From assembly GCA_044361535.1 (NCBI GenBank), contig JBIKIQ010000006.1, positions 140,489 through 204,488 on the forward strand: a stretch of 64,000 bases of DNA. Direction: 5' to 3'. The translations under genes were made by a program, and so were the position numbers. The stretch comes from UBA952 sp044361535. GTDB lineage: Bacteria > Bacteroidota > Bacteroidia > Flavobacteriales_D > Crocinitomicaceae. A model generated the notes under the pieces. That model did not search any database and was not told the origin of the DNA. It worked only from the letters and a program-made list of their open reading frames with translations. Below, piece after piece: positions 43,647 through 52,662 of this stretch (the first letter of the stretch is position 1; the number at the start of each line of letters is the position of its first letter).

Positions 43647-43766
43647 TTTTATTTATTGTTATTTATATCCAATTTTGATGATACTTAATTTGATGCTTAA
43701 GTGGAGATTTTGAATAAGATCTACAAAACAAATAGTATTAAGAAAATCAATATTTAAATCAAAAAA

Positions 43767-44306
43767 ATGAAAAAACCGTTGTTGTTTCCTGTGTTATTAA
43801 TGTTAATGGCTTCCACTATTATGGGTTGTGGAGGAGCCAACCAAAAGAACAATCCACTAAAGAATTCTGAATTGGAAAATAAATTGGCATCGGCAAATGA
43901 AACCGCAGCGGCTGAAGAATCTGGCGTGCCCGAAGAAGAGCTAAAAGAAGCAGTACAATATGAGACTTATACCTACACCAAAAGTTTTAAGGAGGAGGAA
44001 TTAGAAAAGGGACCGAGTGACGTGCTTGATTTTAGAAAAAGGAAGAACGATAAGTTCATCGGTATAAAATTTTCAGATGGTCATAGTGGAACTCTCGTTT
44101 ATAGAGACGGTTTTTTTTACAACTACACAATTCGAGAAAAAACAGAAGTTAGATTTGCCTCCAAAGAGGATGGCCTTCAAAGAATTTGGGATGATTCCAG
44201 ATTGTTGCAGGATGCCGGAGCAACAATAGCAAGTTTTGCCATGAGAAAAGCTGGTCCACGTAAAAAGGATGGAACCCCAGATTTGAGATATAGGGCGAAT
44301 CAATAG
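43767..44306 (+). CDS. Lipoprotein of module copy 2
   Basis: A 179-residue lipoprotein. The signal sequence ends in the lipobox TIMGC (Cys near residue 21). An acidic, flexible linker (SANETAAAEESGVPEEELKEAV) separates it from a beta-rich C-terminal part (KFIGIKFSDGHSGTLVYRDGFFYNY). No family recognised. First gene of the plus-strand operon of copy 2, 51 bases before the exported 524-residue protein. It corresponds in position to the small exported protein of copy 1. Confidence 0.75.
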   Translation: MKKPLLFPVLLMLMASTIMGCGGANQKNNPLKNSELENKLASANETAAAEESGVPEEELKEAVQYETYTYTKSFKEEELEKGPSDVLDFRKRKNDKFIGIKFSDGHSGTLVYRDGFFYNYTIREKTEVRFASKEDGLQRIWDDSRLLQDAGATIASFAMRKAGPRKKDGTPDLRYRANQ

Positions 44307-44357
44307 AAATACATAATACTTTTCAATCTTAATTTTTTCCGTCTAATTCTATTCCCA

Positions 44358-45932
44358 ATGAAAATAATCCAAGCATTTATTTTAATCAAATATTGTTTTT
44401 TCAGTACGCTACTATTTTCACAATCAAATTCTGTTTCGGAGAACTGGTGCGCTACAGAAGGAACTTTAACAACAAATTCAACGATTCACAATGGTCAGCG
44501 AATATATGATGGTCCCTATTCATTTGTGGGAACTCGGGCGCCACACGAAGGAATGCCTAAAGGTACAATGTTAGTCAAGGGAACAAAGAAATTAGGATTA
44601 ATGCACGGTGCTTTTTTAATGGAGCGTAAAGGAGCCCATTTTAAAGGTGACCGAAATTTCAGCATGAGTGGAGAGTTATCTGAAAATGTAATGATCGGCA
44701 CGTGGAAATTCAAATCAAAACAGTATAATTCACTAGCGTACAAAAATGAAAAATACACCTACGATAAGAATTACATTTTAGAATTTAACAAAGCTGGTCA
44801 AATTATCAAAGGCACCCGAATTGACAACGATTATTCTTTGACCGAAGTGTTTGAAACAGATGAAAATGGTTATTTGAATGGGAAAATTAGTACTAAGTAT
44901 TCAGATGGAGGGTATATGGTTGAAGAGGAAGAAATGTGGTTGCACGGCATTAAAATCTCAAGTTTTAAGAGAGATATTAAAACAAAGGCAATATTGGGTG
45001 AAAAAACCACATATGCTGATACGACCTTGATAAATTCTGCAAATTACGTTCCTTCTGAAAATGGATTTAAAAACCCAAGGTTTGAATCCTTAAACAAAAC
45101 AGGTCAAAGTATTAAAGATAGTCTTGCTCTGCTAATGATCCGTTTTGAAACAGCTATTAATTCCGAAGAATATAAAAACTCAACCAATATTGGTTACGAA
45201 AAGATGAAAATTGAGGAGAACATAAAAAAAACATCTTCTAATCTTGAAACATACAAATTAGCATTTGATTCCTACAATGTCAAAAAACACAGTGAGAAAT
45301 TATATTCTGTGTTAAAAAACATCCGTCTTTTAAAAGTTAGTCTTGATGCCCAAAAAGACATTGAAAAGTTATTGGGTAAATTAAAAAAATCGGGTCAAAT
45401 TGATGAAAAAGGTCAAAATTATTTTACATTTCAAGGTGACTCTATTTCACTTTTTAAAATAGATATTGATGCTCATTTTCAAGAAATAAAATTTGATAAA
45501 AAAACAGCTAAATCACTTCAAAAGATGTTCAATGAAAAAATGTTGTACGTAGATTCAAATCAAGTGAGTATCAAATTAAATTTAACAGGTATCGATAGTA
45601 ATTACTTTGAAATTAGATCAAAAATCGAATTAACTAAAAATGAAATTGAAAACAATAAAGAAAGAATTGCCCAACTTGACCTTGAAAAAGCTAAATACCA
45701 CGACTTTGAAAATACAATGGCTAAATTAGAAGAAGTGTATGCGAAGTTCGAAAGTGAATTAAAAAACAACCAAAACCTGTTGTCCAAGGAAAAAAAGATT
45801 TTTAAGGTAATATTAGATAGAGAAGCCTATAAATATATTTTTGATGAGGTGAATGAGTTAGGAGATTTATTCAGTTGCTTGGAGATTAAGTTCATATATA
45901 AATTACCTTTAATGGGCAAATTAGAAAATTAA
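44358..45932 (+). CDS. Exported MORN-like and coiled-coil protein (copy 2)
   Basis: A 524-residue protein with a signal peptide (IIQAFILIKYCFFSTLLFSQ). Residues about 25-215 contain degenerate MORN/YwqK-like repeats (HNGQRIYDGPYSF, KGTMLVKGTKKLGLMHGAF, ENGYLNGKISTKYSDGGYM). From about 255 to the end it is a long Lys/Glu/Leu helical region, probably coiled coil, including ELTKNEIENNKERIAQLDLEK. Envelope location is expected. It ends 9 bases before the shared 38-base terminator sequence. Confidence 0.7.
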   Translation: MKIIQAFILIKYCFFSTLLFSQSNSVSENWCATEGTLTTNSTIHNGQRIYDGPYSFVGTRAPHEGMPKGTMLVKGTKKLGLMHGAFLMERKGAHFKGDRNFSMSGELSENVMIGTWKFKSKQYNSLAYKNEKYTYDKNYILEFNKAGQIIKGTRIDNDYSLTEVFETDENGYLNGKISTKYSDGGYMVEEEEMWLHGIKISSFKRDIKTKAILGEKTTYADTTLINSANYVPSENGFKNPRFESLNKTGQSIKDSLALLMIRFETAINSEEYKNSTNIGYEKMKIEENIKKTSSNLETYKLAFDSYNVKKHSEKLYSVLKNIRLLKVSLDAQKDIEKLLGKLKKSGQIDEKGQNYFTFQGDSISLFKIDIDAHFQEIKFDKKTAKSLQKMFNEKMLYVDSNQVSIKLNLTGIDSNYFEIRSKIELTKNEIENNKERIAQLDLEKAKYHDFENTMAKLEEVYAKFESELKNNQNLLSKEKKIFKVILDREAYKYIFDEVNELGDLFSCLEIKFIYKLPLMGKLEN

Positions 45933-45941
45933 AAGTTTTTG

Positions 45942-45985
45942 TCGCTGCATTCCCTCATCGCGTTCAAAACGGTGGGGGATTTTTC
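45942..45985 (+). terminator. Intrinsic terminator, copy 2 operon
   Basis: TCCCTCATCG (45951-45960) pairs with CGGTGGGGGA (45970-45979), 10 pairs with two G-U, followed by a T-run. The 38-base block 45942-45979 is identical to 50470-50507 at the end of the copy 3 operon. Confidence 0.82.
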
Positions 45986-46320
45986 CCCAATTATCTAATC
46001 TATAATTTTACAAAAAATCAAATTTTTTAACATAAAAACCAAAAAATATCTGATTATATGTATTTTAAAAAACAATTTTTGGTTGTTTCTTTTCTGCAGG
46101 AAGGTAGACGTGAAGAACAAAATGTGTGATAAAAAACAAAAATCTGAACCACCTTATTTCAACATTACTTTAACGCGTTTAAAACTGGCAGGGGAATTTT
46201 TACTGCACAATCAATAACTCTTTTGATAATCATTGTGTCTAAAGAACTGTAAATTAAAACCAGTCTTATTAAAGGCATGCAAGGTGTTATTTGAATCAAC
46301 AGATAAGACCAAAAGCTACA

Positions 46321-46350
46321 TTTGTTATTTGGATTTAATTTCTATTTTTG
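46321..46350 (+). promoter_or_regulatory. Bacteroidota-type promoter, TTTG / TATTTTTG
   Basis: TTTG at 46321-46324 and TATTTTTG (TAnnTTTG) at 46343-46350 with an 18-base spacer, 13 bases upstream of the lipoprotein ATG. This is the best match to the phylum consensus in the window. Confidence 0.65.
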
Positions 46351-46363
46351 AAAAAAATAAATT

Positions 46364-46720
46364 ATGAAAAAACAAATTTTAGTTGGAATGATTTTGTCTT
46401 TAACATTATTCTCATGTGGAGATAAAACGAGTGATGCAACTGCAGCAGCAACTACTGTAGAAAAAACAGCACCAAAGACCCCGGAGGATTATGCGGCAAT
46501 GGAGTGTGAGTATTTAACGAAAGAAAAAGCAGCCAGAAAAGCTGGTAACAAAGAAGAGCAAGAAAAATTTGACGAATTAGGTGATCAATTGCGTAAAGAG
46601 GCGAAAATCACTTTTAAAGACGATGATATGAAAAAAAAGGCTTATATGAAATTGGTTGGGGAATGCAGAAAAAATCTGAATTCACTAGATGCTAGCTCAA
46701 ATGTTTCTGGCTTAAAGTAA
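46364..46720 (+). CDS. Small lipoprotein
   Basis: A 118-residue lipoprotein with the lipobox LFSC (Cys near residue 18) after KKQILVGMILSLTL. An Ala/Thr-rich linker precedes a helical, charged mature domain with two Cys (ECEYL, ECRKN) that could pair. No family recognised. It has its own promoter and terminator and lies between module copies 2 and 3, so it may or may not be part of the module. Confidence 0.75.
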   Translation: MKKQILVGMILSLTLFSCGDKTSDATAAATTVEKTAPKTPEDYAAMECEYLTKEKAARKAGNKEEQEKFDELGDQLRKEAKITFKDDDMKKKAYMKLVGECRKNLNSLDASSNVSGLK

Positions 46721-46782
46721 TATTGTAATAATAAAAACAGTTGATTTAAGAGTAAGATAATTCTCTTTTTCCGTTTTAATAG

Positions 46783-46816
46783 AGCTCCATTTATCAAGGA
46801 TAGATGGGGCTTTTTT
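46783..46816 (+). terminator. Intrinsic terminator after small lipoprotein
   Basis: AGCTCCAT (46783-46790) pairs with ATGGGGCT (46804-46811), 8 pairs with one wobble, followed by a T-run to 46816. Confidence 0.75.
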
Positions 46817-46943
46817 GGATTAATAGACTATTGCGTTTATCCACGTTTGACCCGTTTGTTTGTTGAAAAGGGAAAGATTTTATCTAGTATTAATGATTTC
46901 ATTCTGAATGAAAGCCAATTAAAAAATTAAGCAATCTGCCTTG

Positions 46944-48158
46944 TTATTTCAACACATTTAGCACCCAACTATTTCCAGTTTTTTGGGCAAATGGTTTGAG
47001 GTTTTTTTCAATACGGTTTCTTGTAGGTTCCTGAACATACAATAACGACGTGGCAGATTCAATGGCAATTCGGCTAAATGTTTCATTGAAATGTGATGCA
47101 GAAATGGATTTTGGATTACTTACCGTTTGTTGTGTATCAAAATAGGCGTGGCAAACAAATTGAACAATTAAATCTCCTATTGAAGAAACGCGGCCATCCA
47201 TAGCAATAAACACGTTAAAAATACGCTCTTTTATTTCTGAAACGCTCAGTACTTCATTCAATAAACCCATGTGTGCTAATGCTTTCAGTGGTCTTGCAAG
47301 AATCCAACATTGGTCACCATTGCTGTAATGAGGTAAAATCTCAAACAATTCGGTAATAATTTGTTGGGTTTTTTGCAAGGGATTTATTTCACGTGAAGCA
47401 AAGAGTATTTTTAATTCAAACCAGCGCGAAATTTGATGAAAGTGTAACTCTTTCAAATTCAGTCCCATCTGTTCAAAGGTCCTCCATTCAGATACGTTAA
47501 ATTTATTTTCTTGATAAATCTGCTTGGCTAATTGAAAACAGACTTTAAAAATTTGACTACCAATATCTCTTCGGTAATTCGAACAAAACGAAGTAAGCGC
47601 ATGCGAAAAATAGCCGTCTGGGTCGTCTTCATCCACAAAGCGTTCAAAGAAATAAACTCTTCCCACCTCCACATCCATAAGTGCTTTAATAAAATCGTTG
47701 CGCTCTGGGTGGTTTCTAACAATGTTTCCCAAAAACATGGGGAATTCATAGTCGTCTTTGTGCGGATTAATTTCTTCCAAAATCGTTTTTACCATTTTCC
47801 AATCTGCTTGCTGACAAGCGAGTTCCAAGGCTTGAAAAGATCCATTTACGATTTCAAACGAGGGATTGTACAAGCGAGTACCTACCAAATCGGAAGTATC
47901 TATGCAAAACGAAGAAAAAGATTCGTAGCCCAAAAAACGAGTGAGTAAATCTAAGGTACTATTGTAGGGGCGTTTTGTGTCTTTGAAAACAGAAAATAAA
48001 CGACCAATTGTAAGGGGTGAAAGTGAAATCTTGTCCAGTTTAAGCCGCGCGGATGCTTTTTTACAATCATGATACGTCAAGACAGCAAACCCCAACTTGA
48101 ACTCAAGGTTTTTCTTTAACTTTTGAATATTCTTATCAAAACCAGCATCTGTGCTCAT
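46944..48158 (-). CDS. Module copy 3: putative regulator with helical repeats
   Basis: A 404-residue soluble protein, the closest relative of the product of 42326-43570. The N-terminal HTH-like domain has H-D-C ... LSPLTIGRLFSVF ... STLDLLTRFLGYESF. The helical body contains RVYFFERFVDEDDPDGYFSHAL, CWILARPLKALAHMG and TGNSWVLNVLK, matching copy 2 almost word for word. ATG start. It diverges from the 702-residue exported protein gene; the 190-base gap has an inverted CAACTTG/CAAGTTG repeat. A degenerate parS-like sequence (47385-47400, 14 of 16) lies inside the gene and is probably chance. Confidence 0.7.
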   Translation of the reverse strand: MSTDAGFDKNIQKLKKNLEFKLGFAVLTYHDCKKASARLKLDKISLSPLTIGRLFSVFKDTKRPYNSTLDLLTRFLGYESFSSFCIDTSDLVGTRLYNPSFEIVNGSFQALELACQQADWKMVKTILEEINPHKDDYEFPMFLGNIVRNHPERNDFIKALMDVEVGRVYFFERFVDEDDPDGYFSHALTSFCSNYRRDIGSQIFKVCFQLAKQIYQENKFNVSEWRTFEQMGLNLKELHFHQISRWFELKILFASREINPLQKTQQIITELFEILPHYSNGDQCWILARPLKALAHMGLLNEVLSVSEIKERIFNVFIAMDGRVSSIGDLIVQFVCHAYFDTQQTVSNPKSISASHFNETFSRIAIESATSLLYVQEPTRNRIEKNLKPFAQKTGNSWVLNVLK

Positions 48159-48202
48159 ACAAACAAAAAAAGGTATTTAAAGTTAACAGTTTTTCAGCGT
48201 GG

Positions 48203-48223
48203 TGCAACTTGGAACAAGTTGAA
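48203..48223. promoter_or_regulatory. CAACTTG-GAA-CAAGTTG inverted repeat (copy 3)
   Basis: A perfect inverted repeat (48205-48211 / 48215-48221, 3-base centre) 45-60 bases upstream of the copy 3 regulator. TGCAACTTG at 48203-48211 is the reverse complement of the 9-mer at 43637-43645 in copy 2. Candidate operator. Confidence 0.45.
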
Positions 48224-48348
48224 ATGAAAGTCAAAGCAAGATTTTATGATAACTAAGTAGATTTGAAATAAAATAATTACATCTTAATATATAGACTTTT
48301 TGTTAAATAACAGAGTAATGAATTAGTTATTAAAAATCAAATCCTATA

Positions 48349-50457
48349 ATGAAAACACTTTTTATTTTTCTTGTTTTAGTTTTTATTCATCTCACAGCTA
48401 CTTCACAGCTCATAACAGAAGAAAAGGAATTAAAAATTGATAATGATGGATGGCATTATAAAAATGAAAAGCCATATAACGGCTTAGTAATCAGTCGATT
48501 TAATAATCAACAAATCAAATCAATTTTTGAAGTGAAAAATGGTGTTTTATTTGGTTTTTATAAAACATTTTATTTGGATTCAGCTTTTAGTACAGAAAAG
48601 TTTCAGGACACCCTGCTATTAACTAAATTATTGGTCGAAAAATCCTTGCTCGATGAGGAATGCTCTCATGCCACTAAGGATACAGTTGAAAGTAATAATC
48701 AGTTGTCACTTTTCATATTAGAAGATGCTGGCGGGGTAAAAAAATGGGAAAAAATACAAGCAAAAGCGAATGACGGAAATTTGAAAGATGATTCAAAAAC
48801 ACTATGGGATAAAGGTCAGTCTTTAATAAAGAATCATAAAGACAAAAAAGAAATTCAACAAAAAAAATTAGGCAATCTACAGGTTCTTGCAACAACCATT
48901 GAACGAGAAAAATCAAAACAAGTACATGTAGGTATTATTGCTGAAATTGAAAATTATCAAGGTAGTGGAAGTGATCCAAAGCGAATAGTTGGCCCATATA
49001 CAGCGTTCCATAAAAATGGAAAAAAGAAAATGATAAAAATATATGTTCCATTATCGATAACGCATTTTGACCAAAACGAGAATAAACTATTAGAAGAAAT
49101 AGACGGAGAAAAGCGATTTTATATAAATAACTTGCTGTCGAGTGTTGTTACAGAAAATAAAAAAACAAGCTACCAGGACGGTAAAATTAACCGAGTAGAA
49201 TATAAATTACCAAATGAAAATAGAAGTATTGATTCAATATTTTATGAGAATGGCAAGATTTCTAAAGTGGAAGAGTTTCTAGAAAATAAAAAAAGTAAAA
49301 TATCTCTATTTAATGAGTTGGGTACTTTGACTCAAACTACGAGTTTTTATGATGTTTTAAATCTTGAGTCAAATTATGATAATAATACGGGGAAAACCAT
49401 AAAAAGAGATGATGAGGCACATAATAAAAAGGAGACACTTTTTTACGAAAACGGTTATAAAAAGCTAGAAACAACCTATTTCAATGATTTGAAGAATGGA
49501 TTTGAAATAGCGTATTATGAATCAGGTAATTTGGAGCGAGAAACAACATATTTGAAAGGGAAAAAACACAAAGATGAAATTTTATACTGGAATCATACAA
49601 CGAAAGAATCAAAAGAAATACTCAACGAAGAATATGCAACTGAAATTGAAAAATCTCGGAGAAATGCGGATAAAAAAAATATTGAAACTTACAATTACGG
49701 TTCATTGACAGAAAGAAATTTATACGATTCTCTTGGAAGAAAAAAACAAATGAATTCAATAAAAAACAATATGAATCAAGGCACATTTGAGTTGTATTAT
49801 CCATCTGGTAGTCTAAGGGCTAAAGGAAATATAGATACTCTTTCTAAGGCGCAAGATCATTTTTTTGGTGATTATTTCGAATACCACGAACAAGGATATT
49901 ACAAGGGCTCGCAATGGGTACAAGATGTGTTGATGCACTTATATTACAGAATGGATGGCAAAGTCATCGATAAGCGGTCGCACCCTTTTTATTTTGGTGA
50001 AAAGTTCGCAGAAGAAATAATTGGCAAACCATTTATTTTGGGTAACATAGAAGTTGCTGAATATGATTTACCCGTGTATGGAGAAGGTGCAGGTTATTTA
50101 ACCCCGCTTGGTGAGGGATGGAGATTACCAACCAAAGATGAATTACAATTAATTTATGATTCTCTTTGCGTTTCAAATAAATCTACTTTTCATGATGGAA
50201 AAAACTACAATTTGTATTTAACAAGTGAAACTTTTTCTAAAACTTTTTCATTAAAAGAAGCGGATGAAATTAACGAACGATGGCGTCTGTATTTTACTGG
50301 AGGAGAAACAGAAAAGACTATAACCTATGTTTCATGTTTACAATTTGTAAAGCCATCAAATCAGCCAATTTGGATTGATTTAGGAAAGTTTCATAGCATT
50401 TTAGAAAACCCAGGAAATAATTCAGCTATCAGAGCTGTACGAACTATAAAACAATAA
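48349..50457 (+). CDS. Exported YwqK-like repeat protein (copy 3)
   Basis: A 702-residue protein with a signal peptide (KTLFIFLVLVFIHLTATSQ). YwqK-type repeats run through the middle: ENGKISKVEEFLENKKS, YENGYKKLETTYFNDLKNG, YESGNLERETTYLKGKKH and YPSGSLRAKGNID (about residues 295-500). The C-terminal 130 residues include EGWRLPTKDELQLIYDSL, which resembles the Lcl/DUF1566 fibrobacter-type domain or formylglycine-like fold, and end with AIRAVRTIKQ typical of that domain. Envelope or surface location is expected. No lipoprotein precedes it. It ends 12 bases before the shared terminator block. Confidence 0.72.
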   Translation: MKTLFIFLVLVFIHLTATSQLITEEKELKIDNDGWHYKNEKPYNGLVISRFNNQQIKSIFEVKNGVLFGFYKTFYLDSAFSTEKFQDTLLLTKLLVEKSLLDEECSHATKDTVESNNQLSLFILEDAGGVKKWEKIQAKANDGNLKDDSKTLWDKGQSLIKNHKDKKEIQQKKLGNLQVLATTIEREKSKQVHVGIIAEIENYQGSGSDPKRIVGPYTAFHKNGKKKMIKIYVPLSITHFDQNENKLLEEIDGEKRFYINNLLSSVVTENKKTSYQDGKINRVEYKLPNENRSIDSIFYENGKISKVEEFLENKKSKISLFNELGTLTQTTSFYDVLNLESNYDNNTGKTIKRDDEAHNKKETLFYENGYKKLETTYFNDLKNGFEIAYYESGNLERETTYLKGKKHKDEILYWNHTTKESKEILNEEYATEIEKSRRNADKKNIETYNYGSLTERNLYDSLGRKKQMNSIKNNMNQGTFELYYPSGSLRAKGNIDTLSKAQDHFFGDYFEYHEQGYYKGSQWVQDVLMHLYYRMDGKVIDKRSHPFYFGEKFAEEIIGKPFILGNIEVAEYDLPVYGEGAGYLTPLGEGWRLPTKDELQLIYDSLCVSNKSTFHDGKNYNLYLTSETFSKTFSLKEADEINERWRLYFTGGETEKTITYVSCLQFVKPSNQPIWIDLGKFHSILENPGNNSAIRAVRTIKQ

Positions 50458-50469
50458 CTCATAAACAAA

Positions 50470-50512
50470 TCGCTGCATTCCCTCATCGCGTTCAAAACGG
50501 TGGGGGAATTTT
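50470..50512 (+). terminator. Intrinsic terminator, copy 3 operon
   Basis: Same stem as after copy 2 (TCCCTCATCG / CGGTGGGGGA) with a following T-run. The block 50470-50507 equals 45942-45979 at all 38 positions. Confidence 0.82.
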
Positions 50513-50727
50513 TGTTTTCTGTAATTTTCTTAACGCTGATATTCGTTGAATTAGAATTCTTACAATCATTAAAACTCGTAAAAAAAAATAGTTTTAATGA
50601 TTTATTGTGTTTAGCATTTACAAAAAAATACGCGATAATTACCCGAAATTTTTGCTAACAACTTAAAGCATTTGAATGTTTTCAGTTGGCTGCTTGCAAA
50701 TGAATAATGAATTTATGTATCTTCTAT

Positions 50728-50756
50728 CATCGCCTCAAAAACGGTGGGGATTTTTT
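50728..50756 (+). repeat. Degenerate third copy of the terminator block
   Basis: TCATCG, a short gap, then AAAACGGTGGGGA followed by TTTTTT. The 3' arm is conserved but the 5' arm no longer pairs fully. It looks like a decayed duplicate of the terminator 230 bases upstream. Confidence 0.5.
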
Positions 50757-50850
50757 GGTTTTAAGAAATTCTTAAAATATTAAATAACGAAAAAACAACG
50801 AAGATTTATTTTCTATAACTTGGTTACATTTTCCGCTTCAATGCCTGAAT

Positions 50851-52026
50851 TTACAGCATTTCAAAAACTCCAGCAGCTCCTTGACCTGTGCCTACACACA
50901 TGGTAACAACGCCGTATTTTTGTTTTCTTCTTTTGAGTTCGTTCATTAGTTGAACGGTCAGTTTTGCCCCCGTGCAACCCAGAGGATGACCGAGTGCAAT
51001 AGCTCCGCCATTAACATTCACTATTTCAGGATTTAATCCCGTTTCTCTGATTACCGCCAACGATTGTGAGGCAAAGGCTTCGTTGAGCTCAAATAAATTA
51101 ATATCGTTAATCGAAAGTCCAGCGGCTTTGATAGCTTTTGGAATTGCCTCAATAGGACCAATTCCCATGATGCGTGGATCAACACCCACGGTTGAATAAG
51201 AAACAAGCCTTGCAATAGGAGTGATATTTAATTCTTTTACCATTTCCTCTGACATTACCATAACAAAGGCAGCGCCATCAGATGTTTGTGAGCTATTCCC
51301 CGCTGTAACAGAGCCGTTTGCTGCAAAAACCGGTTTCAAGGACGACAATCCATCAAGTGAACTCGCCCTAGGACCCTCATCTGTATCAACCACGTATTTA
51401 CGTTCTAGTCTTTTCTCGTTTTCATCCAAAAAAATATGCTCCACTTCAACAGGCACAATGTCCTCTTTAAATCTGCCTTCTTGAATGGCTTTGAGTGCTT
51501 TTTCGTGCGAATGCAGCGCAAATACATCTTGATTTTCGCGAGAAATTGAATAATCTTTGGCAACCGCTTCAGCCGTTAGACCCATGCCCCAATAATAGGT
51601 GGGATGAGCCTTGCCTTCCTTTGGATTAGGAACGATTCTCCAGCCACCCATTGCCATCATTGACATAGATTCAGCCCCACCGGCAATAATGCAATGAGCC
51701 ATTCCCGACTCGATCTTTGCTTTGGCGATGGCAATTGTTTCTAAGCCAGAAGCACAATAGCGATTTACTGTCATTCCAGATACCTTATCGGTTTTTAAAC
51801 CAAATAGCGAAATCATTCGACCCAAATTCAATCCTTGTTCAGCTTCCGGCGTAGCATTTCCCACGATTACATCATCAATTCTCTCCTTATCCAAATTTGG
51901 AATCGAGTCAACCAAATGAGAAATCACCTTTGCAGCCAAATCATCCGGTCTGTAGAATCGAAACCCGCCTTTTCTAGCTTTTCCTACAGCAGAGCGAAAT
52001 CCCGCAACGATGTATGCCGTTTTCAT
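50851..52026 (-). CDS. fadA: Acetyl-CoA C-acyltransferase (thiolase)
   Basis: A 391-residue thiolase. The nucleophilic Cys is in NRYCASGLETIA (about residue 89), the His is in NGGAIALGHPLGCTGA, and the second Cys in CVGTGQGAAGVFE. It performs the last step of fatty-acid beta-oxidation. The ATG overlaps the stop of the DedA gene (52023-52026); last gene of the MarR-controlled operon. Confidence 0.95.
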   Translation of the reverse strand: MKTAYIVAGFRSAVGKARKGGFRFYRPDDLAAKVISHLVDSIPNLDKERIDDVIVGNATPEAEQGLNLGRMISLFGLKTDKVSGMTVNRYCASGLETIAIAKAKIESGMAHCIIAGGAESMSMMAMGGWRIVPNPKEGKAHPTYYWGMGLTAEAVAKDYSISRENQDVFALHSHEKALKAIQEGRFKEDIVPVEVEHIFLDENEKRLERKYVVDTDEGPRASSLDGLSSLKPVFAANGSVTAGNSSQTSDGAAFVMVMSEEMVKELNITPIARLVSYSTVGVDPRIMGIGPIEAIPKAIKAAGLSINDINLFELNEAFASQSLAVIRETGLNPEIVNVNGGAIALGHPLGCTGAKLTVQLMNELKRRKQKYGVVTMCVGTGQGAAGVFEML

Positions 52027-52661
52027 GACTTATTTTTTTTTAGTTTGACTTTCAAAAATTCATATACTACCGGCGCCACCGATAAGCAAATGATTCCTAA
52101 ACAAACCAAATCAATGTTCTTTCTAATCCATTCAATTTCCCCTAACAAATAGCCTGCAATACACAAACCAAAAACCCATAAAAACCCGCCAATTAAATCA
52201 TACAGAAAAAAGATACGGTAATTCATCTTTCCAACACCCGCAGCAAATGGAGCAAAGGTTCGAACAAAAGGAACAAAACGAGCCATGATAATGGCTTTCA
52301 CTCCGTTCTTTTTGAAAAACAATTCGGTTTGATCGAGGTATTCCTTCTTAACGAGGTTTCTGTTTTTAAACTTCCAAGAAAAAACGCTTAAGCCTAACTT
52401 TCTACCAATCCAATAGTTGCAATTATCACCGACAACAGCAGCAATGTACAGTAAAATTAATAGTGTAGATAAATTCAAATGACCTGTTTTTGCAAACAAT
52501 CCCGCCGTGAAAAGCAACGAATCACCAGGAAGAAAAGGCATTACAACCAAACCGGTTTCAATAAATATGACTAAAAATAAAATCATATAAATGGCTGTCC
52601 CATAATGATAAAATAACCAATCAAAATCGAGTTCTAAAATGTGTTTAAATAATTCAATCAT
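52023..52661 (-). CDS. DedA-family membrane protein
   Basis: A 212-residue VTT/DedA protein with about five hydrophobic segments. Conserved features are the FxETGLVVMPFLPGDSLLF motif near residue 40 and MARFVPFVRTFAPFAAGVG near 125. Members are lipid scramblases/undecaprenyl-phosphate translocases needed for membrane homeostasis. It sits between the two beta-oxidation genes, which is unusual but suggests control together with fatty-acid use. Confidence 0.93.
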   Translation of the reverse strand: MIELFKHILELDFDWLFYHYGTAIYMILFLVIFIETGLVVMPFLPGDSLLFTAGLFAKTGHLNLSTLLILLYIAAVVGDNCNYWIGRKLGLSVFSWKFKNRNLVKKEYLDQTELFFKKNGVKAIIMARFVPFVRTFAPFAAGVGKMNYRIFFLYDLIGGFLWVFGLCIAGYLLGEIEWIRKNIDLVCLGIICLSVAPVVYEFLKVKLKKNKS

Positions 52662-52662
52662 A

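Larger units (their letters stand above)
45933..46363. other. Intergenic 431 bases: terminator and promoter only
   Basis: Contains the terminator sequence at 45942-45985 and, at the far end, the promoter of the next lipoprotein gene. Between them (about 45990-46310) I see no gene, repeat or structure that stands out. Confidence 0.7.
50458..50850. other. Intergenic 393 bases: terminator and decayed copy
   Basis: Holds the terminator at 50470-50512 and a partial copy of it at 50728-50756 ending in TTTTTT. The rest is AT-rich with no gene seen. Confidence 0.7.

Noticed and set aside
47385..47400. parS-like TATTTCACGTGAAGCA inside module copy 3 regulator
   Set aside because: Two mismatches to the 16-mer and inside a coding sequence; kept only as a weak possibility.
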